A stretch of DNA of 64,000 nucleotides from Mytilus trossulus (taxonomy: Eukaryota > Mollusca > Bivalvia > Mytilida > Mytilidae). The stretch is from positions 4,992,117 to 5,056,116 of the forward strand of contig NC_086386.1 in assembly GCF_036588685.1 (NCBI RefSeq), written 5' to 3'. The position numbers and the translations under genes are program-made. This document shows positions 57,791 to 64,000 of this stretch, one piece after another. Below the pieces are notes generated by a model. It saw only the letters and a program-made list of their open reading frames with translations. It did not search any database and had not been told where the DNA came from. Position 1 is the stretch's first letter, and each line of letters starts with the position of its first letter.

Positions 57791-59499
57791 AACGTCTACT
57801 TTGTCAGAAGAACATTCTTTAATTTGTCCAAATTAAAAAGAAATTTAATTATTTTAATAAAAGCTTTCAAGGCAATGTTTTACGTATTCAGTTACCTGAG
57901 CGTGACATATACGTCAAAATCCTGTAAACGCAATACCCAAGTGTGAAGAGACAAAACCAAATTAGCAGAGACAACATATATAACATATACATTTGATCAA
58001 CTCTCAATTGTGGGCTCCTTACTTGGAACAGGCATTTAAAGAATGTGGCGGTCTTAAACAGGTTAAAAAGCATCTAACCTTTTTCCTAACCTATGAAAAG
58101 TTCTTTTGATGGTTTTTGAAATGACCTTTCAATAGTTTTCTACCTTTGTTTTTTTAACGTTTCCGGATTCAAAGTTAAGTTCCACTGACCAAATCAGTTA
58201 TCACTACATAGATGACCTAGTTCATGTTTTATATCTACTCTTTTACGTTCGAGTTCAAGTTGGTATCTTATTTTTTTTGTTCAATAAATAATGAAAGTAA
58301 AATATTGAAATCATAATTAGCTTTTACCAGTATGGTTCAGTTATGTCAAAATAAGAGAAGAAAGATCATTTAAAACGAATTATTCACTAGCAATAATTCG
58401 ACCTCATTGAATCCGTATTCATGTGACCTTTAATCTAACCCCTTAGCTAGAGACTGATAATGCACGAATTATGCGTGTTCAGTTATTAAAAGAAAAGAAT
58501 GTTTAAAAAAAAAGGATATAATTTGTTTATACTTTGCCAAAACATAGTATCTATTGATATATGTTGAAAAATATAATAAAAATGATAGGTCACCGCGCAT
58601 TTTCTCAAGCTACAGGACGTGACAAAATAACACATGTTGTATGGATTATACAGGAAAAAACACCATTTTGTGATTAGAAACTAAACAAAATGATAGAATT
58701 GGTAAATAGATAGCTGACATGGATTAAATTAAAGTGAGACCACCAATCTGCCGGTATCAAATCATTTGAAAAAACAACAACAATGTATTCCAATATGACC
58801 TTTAACATCGAAGGAGTAGACTTGCATTCAGTCGTGTTCAGACACTTTACAATAGAAATAAAGGACGGGCATCGAACACAAAGTTACTCTTGTATAATAC
58901 TGCACTGTCACTAACTAGTCTGTCACTATATTTAAATTTAAAAGTGAGGCAAAATATATTCATCATTCGGTGAGGGGTCTGGCGGTCGCTCAAGACCCCC
59001 AGAAGCCTTGAAAAAATACGCAAAATCGTGCATCCCGAGAGCTTCTCGGACTCTTAAGAGGCACATTATTTGAATGTCCTTTCCCTTGGAACCTCAGTCT
59101 CCAAAAACAACAAAACATCAGCCAAGTTGAAAACACCAGCCAAGTTAAAAATACCTCAGTCAAAACAGAAAGGTTGTATAAACATCGAAATCTACTAAGA
59201 TTGAGGTATGCTGATAATGGCAGTCAAGATCATCAGATACTTCTTACTGACAGTCAACCTTCTGTGAAGAAAGAAAAGCCTGTTAATATATTTAAAGCCA
59301 AAGACCTAAAATACAATTATAGATGTGCGAATCTCTTCATGTATCATATATGTCTCTGTCAAACACATCGGCGAATGTGAATTTAGTCCGGTCAACTTTT
59401 TTAGCAGAAAAATATTTTTTTTTACTATAAATTTATATTTTCGTATAATTTGTTCTTAAATCTCACAGATTCCTGAATTACTTGGACAAATATTGTCAA
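57791..59499. other. Non-coding, repeat fragments
   Basis: 57880-58080 has a degraded mussel-repeat piece (GGGCTCCTTACTTGGAACAG). About 59385-59420 resembles 62568-62600 (CCGGTCAACTTT followed by AAAAATATTTTTTT). A 68-codon frame at 59174-59380 has no recognisable feature. No gene supported. Confidence 0.4.
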
Positions 59500-60160
59500 A
59501 GATATTAACACTTGTTGACGTCAGAAAAACAAATTATTGTTTCTTCATAAAACTATTTCTGGAGATATTCCTAATTATATTGCTGCTGATATCTTGTCAT
59601 ATACAAACACTAATGACCAGTATGGTCTGAGAAAAAAAAGGGAATTTAAAACTCATCAGTGTCGAACCACAGCCTATAAAAACAGTTTTATTCCACATAC
59701 TCTTGAAAAGTGGAATTCCCTTGATGGAGAAGTTAAAAATATTTTAAGCTTCACAGGATTTAAAAGAAAACTGAATGAGGACATAAGTCCTTGTCCTGTT
59801 TTCTTTTCCACTGGTTCACGTAAAGTTAATATAATCCACTGCCAATTAAGAAATGAGGCTAGTGATCTAAAAGATCATCTCTTCTGTGATCATTTGTCGG
59901 ACAGCTCTATGTGTGCATGTGGAGATCCAGTAGAAGATAATATTTATTTATTTTATGTTTGTCCATTTTTACATTTATCAGAAAAATGAGCTCTTTCAAA
60001 AAATAAGTAACTTTGAAAATGTCAATCTTGATGTCCTACTACAGGGTTGCTCAGACTTAAATATTGACGAAAACACATACATATGTACAACAATATATTC
60101 ATGAAACTGGAAGATTTTATAATAATTCATGTGATATATACTGTTTAGAAACCAGCCTAT
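59500..60160 (+). pseudogene. LINE reverse transcriptase C-terminus, truncated
   Basis: The frame through 59537-59989 shows the tail region of a LINE protein: HKTISGDIPNYIA, a YGLRKKREFKTHQCRTTAYK block, FIPHTLEKWNSL, and a terminal zinc-binding motif of the type MCACG...YLFYVCPF. An in-frame TGA at 59987 interrupts it, and the same frame then continues (ALFQKISNFENVNLDVLL) to about 60100. The 5' part of the LINE is missing, as usual for truncated copies. Its 3' untranslated region seems to resume after the element inserted at 60267-62000. Confidence 0.65.
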
Positions 60161-60266
60161 AACCACAGTGTACCACTCTTTAGTCTTAATTAAAGACAAA
60201 CCTAACTTTTAACACAAAAAACAACCAATTATGTTTAGCATCTTTTTGCAAATAAATTTATATATA

Positions 60267-60625
60267 TATAACCGGAAGTTTTCCGTGTTATAGTGATGCA
60301 AAGACGGAATACCAATACTTTAATATTTATTAGCAAGGTCCGGACAGTACCAGACCTAAGACCTAAACTGACTACAAAATGACATACAAAAGCATATATA
60401 AAAACAGTTTCTATAGCAAAGAATTAGTGTCCAACGGATTAACTTGTCATGGTCAGAGTGATTTCCATCACGACAAACATATATTTAACAATAGAATTAA
60501 TTACACACAAAGAAATATAAAAGGTTAGATAGACGGATTAACAAATTGTCACTTTAGCACTTAAAATATAATGTCTGATCTTAATTTATTTGTAATCGCA
60601 AATAGTCCAAATCTTCCTGGTTATA
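60267..60625 (-). repeat. 3' long terminal repeat of the gag-only element
   Basis: Identical to 61642-62000 as far as I can read. Contains AATACTTTAATATTTATTAG and ends CTTCCTGGTTATA on the plus strand. Confidence 0.85.
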
Positions 60626-60677
60626 TGCGCCACTACTCCACCTAAACTCGGTCTCCGAGTTTGCCGAATGAATTTTG

Positions 60678-61586
60678 TTATCGTCGTGGGTATCCTCCTC
60701 CTCGCCGATGACGTTGCTGCGAATTGCCACGCGAGCAAATTGCATAGGTCGAAAGCGCACCTCGGTTTGAATGTTTTGTATCTAGATGTTGAATCTCGTG
60801 TCTACTGTTTACGTTCTCTTCCCTCAGTCTCTGCATTTCGTCTTCCATATCATTTAAGATGCGATTGTAGTGCATGTCAGTATTTTTAAACTCCATTGTT
60901 AAGCGTTGTCTGGCGTTGGTTAAATTACGGTTTTCCTCTTTCAAACGCACTATTTCTATTTCAAAATTTTTAGTTCCACTTGCATGTTCAGCTAACTCCC
61001 GCTCGATCGTTTGTATTAACCGAACATGTTTTAAACGTTCCAAATTTAAATTGTCCAAACTGTTCCTTAACATCACGTTTTCTTGTATTACTGTATCTAA
61101 TTTAGAATTTTCACACTTCAGCACAGCGATTTCTTTGATGAAGTTTCGGTTAGACTCTTTCAACTTGTTAATGTGTTGTTTCGCGGATTCGTCCTGTATG
61201 GAGCACGTAAAAGCGGAGAGTTCCTTGTCCTCAAGTCCTTGAAACGGAAATTGAGACATTTGCTTCTTCTCAATAAACGTTCTCATACGGTCACTATCTC
61301 TCTGAATTTTGGATTTCGACTTTGATTTCTTCTTCGGGTTTGGGTTTTCACATGACTTAACGTGAAAACTACACATACGGGCAAAATGTCCATGATGTCT
61401 GCACTTGTAACAATAAGCGTTAGCTGCATAACACCGATGGTATGTGAAAACATTCAATGTCTTACCGCAATATTTGCACAGAAAGTCCAAACAGGTATCT
61501 GCTTTTCTCATCGGAAACGGATGCCCATTTCTGCAAGGCTGGTAATTCCAGGTTCCTTCCATAGTGTTGTTTCTGAAGGTATCCAT
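60678..61586 (-). CDS. Gag-like zinc-knuckle and coiled-coil protein (302 aa)
   Basis: Starts at ATG 61586 and fills most of the interior of the short LTR-type element. The N-terminal part is cysteine-rich: a C37-x2-C40-x9-H50-x1-C52 cluster, then a retroviral-type zinc knuckle C59-x2-C62-x4-H67-x4-C72, followed by a Lys/Ser-rich basic stretch (84-95). Residues about 135-270 are a long heptad-rich coiled coil, and the C-terminus is an RGG-like basic tail (about 286-302). The order knuckle first and coiled coil second is the reverse of most Gag proteins. RNA binding and self-assembly are inferred. No catalytic domain is present. It could alternatively be a captured cellular CCHC protein. Confidence 0.75.
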   Translation of the reverse strand: MDTFRNNTMEGTWNYQPCRNGHPFPMRKADTCLDFLCKYCGKTLNVFTYHRCYAANAYCYKCRHHGHFARMCSFHVKSCENPNPKKKSKSKSKIQRDSDRMRTFIEKKQMSQFPFQGLEDKELSAFTCSIQDESAKQHINKLKESNRNFIKEIAVLKCENSKLDTVIQENVMLRNSLDNLNLERLKHVRLIQTIERELAEHASGTKNFEIEIVRLKEENRNLTNARQRLTMEFKNTDMHYNRILNDMEDEMQRLREENVNSRHEIQHLDTKHSNRGALSTYAICSRGNSQQRHRRGGGYPRR

Positions 61587-61641
61587 TTACTAGTTTGGGG
61601 GGAACTATCTCAAGATCGTGCCGCGGGTACCTCAACCAATA

Positions 61642-62000
61642 TATAACCGGAAGTTTTCCGTGTTATAGTGATGCAAAGACGGAATACCAATACTTTAATA
61701 TTTATTAGCAAGGTCCGGACAGTACCAGACCTAAGACCTAAACTGACTACAAAATGACATACAAAAGCATATATAAAAACAGTTTCTATAGCAAAGAATT
61801 AGTGTCCAACGGATTAACTTGTCATGGTCAGAGTGATTTCCATCACGACAAACATATATTTAACAATAGAATTAATTACACACAAAGAAATATAAAAGGT
61901 TAGATAGACGGATTAACAAATTGTCACTTTAGCACTTAAAATATAATGTCTGATCTTAATTTATTTGTAATCGCAAATAGTCCAAATCTTCCTGGTTATA
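61642..62000 (-). repeat. 5' long terminal repeat of the gag-only element
   Basis: 359 bp, identical by eye to 60267-60625. The minus strand just inside it reads TTGGTTGAGGTACCCGC; the TGG could begin a primer site, but I could not match a tRNA. Confidence 0.85.
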
Positions 62001-62515
62001 TATATTTTATTTTATTTTTTGTATTAGTAATTATATTTTCAAAAATCAAGAAATTAATAGTCATGTAATAAGATGGTTCACTAAATTATTTATGTATTGC
62101 AAAAAAGGGCCAATGAATTCTTTTTATTCATATAAATAGAACAACTTTGTTGCAGTGAGCTTGTGAACTTGAGTAAAAATCACTTCATGATCTACTTGAT
62201 TCCTAACCAACACTTATTATTTTGGTATAAAATTCGACATCACCTTCAGTAGGTCTTGCTTTAACTTTGTTAACATAGTTATTTATATATAATGTATACA
62301 CAAAAAATACTTCAAGAAGTGGAGGAACTGCCTCCCTGACTCACTGCAACAACGTATGATCTATTAACTTACCAGAAAATTATATACTATCATGCATGTT
62401 ATTCAATCCATCTTGTATGGGAAAGGATTTGTATAGGCACTGCCTTTTGTCCAATCCCTTTATTTAAATGTACATTTGATATTTGAACAATAAAATATTT
62501 TAAATTGAATTGAAC
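62001..62515 (+). other. Probable continuation of the interrupted LINE 3' region
   Basis: AT-rich non-coding sequence ending CAATAAAATATTTTAAATTG followed by a short AATTG-type tail, typical of LINE 3' ends. Its position after the inserted gag-only element suggests it once continued from 60266. Confidence 0.45.
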
Positions 62516-62769
62516 AAGTTGAATATATGTACAGCGTATAACGACGAGTGTGAATACCGTCCGGTCAACTTTATTTGCTCAAAAATATTTTTTTTCACTT
62601 ATTTTCTTTGATTTTCATAAAATATATTTTAATATCTTTAAGTTCTACAAATATTAAACCAATCTACAGAATAACAAAAAAGTTATGACTATTTATATCT
62701 CATCCGGTCAACCGTCCTGTCACTATCCGGGCAATCGTCCTGTCATTAGTGCTTCCACACACTCCCGGT
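62516..62769. other. Non-coding
   Basis: Contains GGTCAACTTTATTTGC, a diverged match to 59385-59420, and the short direct repeat CGTCCTGTCA (62710 and 62735). No gene seen. Confidence 0.4.
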
Positions 62770-63400
62770 TAATCACGGGAACCACCATCACATAATAAAA
62801 AAGCACCTTATGATAGAAAAGCACCTTATAATAGAAAAGCTCCTTATAATAGAAAAGCACCTGATAATAAAAAAAGCACCTTATAATAGAAAAGCACCTT
62901 ATAATAGAAAACCACCTTATAATAGAAAACCACCTTATAATAGAAAAGCACCTTATAATAGAAAAGCACCTTATAATAAAAAAGCACCTTATAATAGAAA
63001 ACCATCATCTTATAATAGAAAAGCACCTTATAATAGAAAACCACCTTATAATAGAAAAGCACCTTATAATAAAAAAGCACCTTATAATAGAAAAGCACCT
63101 TATAATAGAAAAGCACCTTATAATAAAAAAGCACCTTATAATAGAAAACCACCATCTTATAATAGAAAAGCACCATCTTATAATAGAAAAGCACCTTCTT
63201 ATAATCGAAAACCACCTTCGTATAATAGAAAACCACCATCTTATGATAGAAAACCACCATTTTATAATAGAAAACCACCATCTTATAATAGAAAACCATC
63301 ATCTTATAATAGAAAAGCACCATCTTATAATAGAAAAGCATTAAAAAAGACACATAAGACAGCTATGGCGTTCCATAGTTTATCAAGCAAAAGTGAATAA
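62770..63400 (+). repeat. 18/21-bp minisatellite with coding-like Lys-Pro-Tyr-Asn-Arg repeat
   Basis: About 30 units, 18 bp (AAAGCACCTTATAATAGA) at first and mostly 21 bp (with an added CAT or TCT-type triplet) toward the end, so all unit lengths are multiples of three. Read in one frame it gives KAPYNR and K(A/P)PSYNR repeats ending KSE and TAA at 63400. One extra A near 62870 shifts the frame of the first few units. The open frame from 62810 starts in the shifted phase, and the repeat phase upstream meets TAA near 62772 without an ATG. The composition (Tyr, Lys, Arg, Pro) resembles mussel byssal or matrix proteins, but no signal peptide or upstream exon is visible. Confidence 0.6.
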
Positions 63401-64000
63401 GAAATAGGTTTAAGCAGTTACAGGTACTACTGTACAATCTCAAACAATGAGAAAAACTCACACCGTAAAGAGAATTTCATATTTACAAGTAAGTTTTGTT
63501 TTTGCGTTGAATAGTTTTCTTCTATTGTTTTAATTGCAAGTATGGGAAGTGGTTAAAATGCTAATGAGACAGCTGTTATGGCCACAGAGCCTTAATTGAA
63601 AACTTTTTTTTCATTCATACCGGTAGATTATTGTTGTTAATTTTTTTTTTACTGTGCCAGGTGGAAAAGTGATTATACGGCCGACTATGCATCATTCTGT
63701 TGTTCACATTATATCGAAAATCGACATCCCTTTTCCTTCAATGTTATATTTACATTATGCATAATATTGAATAAGTGATGCAAGTAGCATTTTTCCCTAG
63801 TAACTTTCTTTATTAAAGTGAAATTTGGACATTTCCGAGTACAACTTCTAAGGTGCGTTCGACTTTTGGGAAAACGTTCAAGATTGTTTTAGTTATGTTT
63901 GTTTATTATTTGTTGCAATAATTGTACACGTGGGTATCATATTAGACAAAAAAGGGAGAACATGTTTGTTTTTATGAAATTGACGAAAGGTTGGATTTTT
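63401..64000. other. Non-coding
   Basis: AT-rich; no gene, RNA gene or repeat recognised. Confidence 0.45.

Larger units (their letters stand above)
60267..62000 (-). mobile_element. Short LTR-type element carrying only a gag-like ORF
   Basis: Two 359-bp direct repeats (60267-60625 and 61642-62000), identical by eye, flank 1016 bp with one minus-strand ORF. Repeat ends are TATAACCGGAAG and CTTCCTGGTTATA, an inverted pair rather than the usual TG...CA. The purine-rich GGTGGAGTAGTGGCG on the minus strand precedes the 3' repeat. The flanks are TA-rich, so the target duplication is ambiguous. There is no protease, reverse transcriptase or integrase. It resembles the gag-only non-autonomous elements (TR-GAG) known from plants. 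Confidence 0.75.

Noticed and set aside
60626..61641. Full retroviral gene set in the short LTR-type element
   Set aside because: Only 1016 bp lie between the repeats, and neither strand shows protease, reverse transcriptase or integrase motifs.
62844..63353. 169-codon minus-strand ORF (Tyr/Phe/Lys-rich)
   Set aside because: Mirror frame of the 18/21-bp repeat; both strands are open because unit length is a multiple of three.

Overview
The window looks like nuclear DNA from a bivalve mollusc, most likely a mussel (Mytilus or a close relative). It is AT-rich, its genes are split by GT-AG introns, and it holds many copies of interspersed repeats that I recognise from mussel sequences. The genus is inferred from those repeats and was not tested by search. 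Protein-coding content is low. The only convincing host genes are three paralogues of the HSPA12-like (distant Hsp70) family between about 31.9 and 52.9 kb.

Layout. 1-16951: a region bracketed by inverted repeat arms of about 1.05 kb (1-1053 and 15900-16951). Inside are small terminal-inverted-repeat elements, mussel repeats, a 521-bp tandem duplication and a decayed LINE tail, but no host gene that I can support. 17630-26166: a Ty3/Gypsy LTR retrotransposon on the minus strand. It has an open 1692-residue Gag-Pol frame, a tRNA-Leu primer binding site, a separate two-zinc-finger ORF downstream of pol, and a 3' LTR that lacks its U5 part. 26167-31860: mostly non-coding, with one unrecognised 146-codon ORF, a decayed reverse transcriptase remnant and a palindromic repeat pair.

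31928-34917 (+), 40431-46478 (-) and 49395-52877 (+): the HSPA12-like genes A, B and C. A and B share the same four-exon structure and intron phases, and give predicted products of 583 and 582 residues. C keeps exons 1, 2 and 4, but exon 3 is absent and the remaining splice would shift frame, so C is probably broken. A and B converge; B and C diverge. The largest intron of B holds a 38-bp minisatellite of about 1.9 kb, and intron 1 of C holds an array with a unit of about 120 bp.

53.1-64 kb: transposon debris. It contains a 442-bp foldback element with a TAATA target duplication, three remnants of one reverse transcriptase family (counting the one at 28 kb), and a LINE 3' end. That LINE is split by a 1.73-kb element with identical 359-bp direct repeats around a gag-like zinc-knuckle/coiled-coil ORF. 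The last feature is a minisatellite that reads as a Lys/Pro/Tyr/Asn/Arg peptide repeat.

I found no rRNA, tRNA gene or CRISPR array. All coordinates, splice sites and repeat comparisons were read by eye; family assignments rest on motifs remembered from known families.
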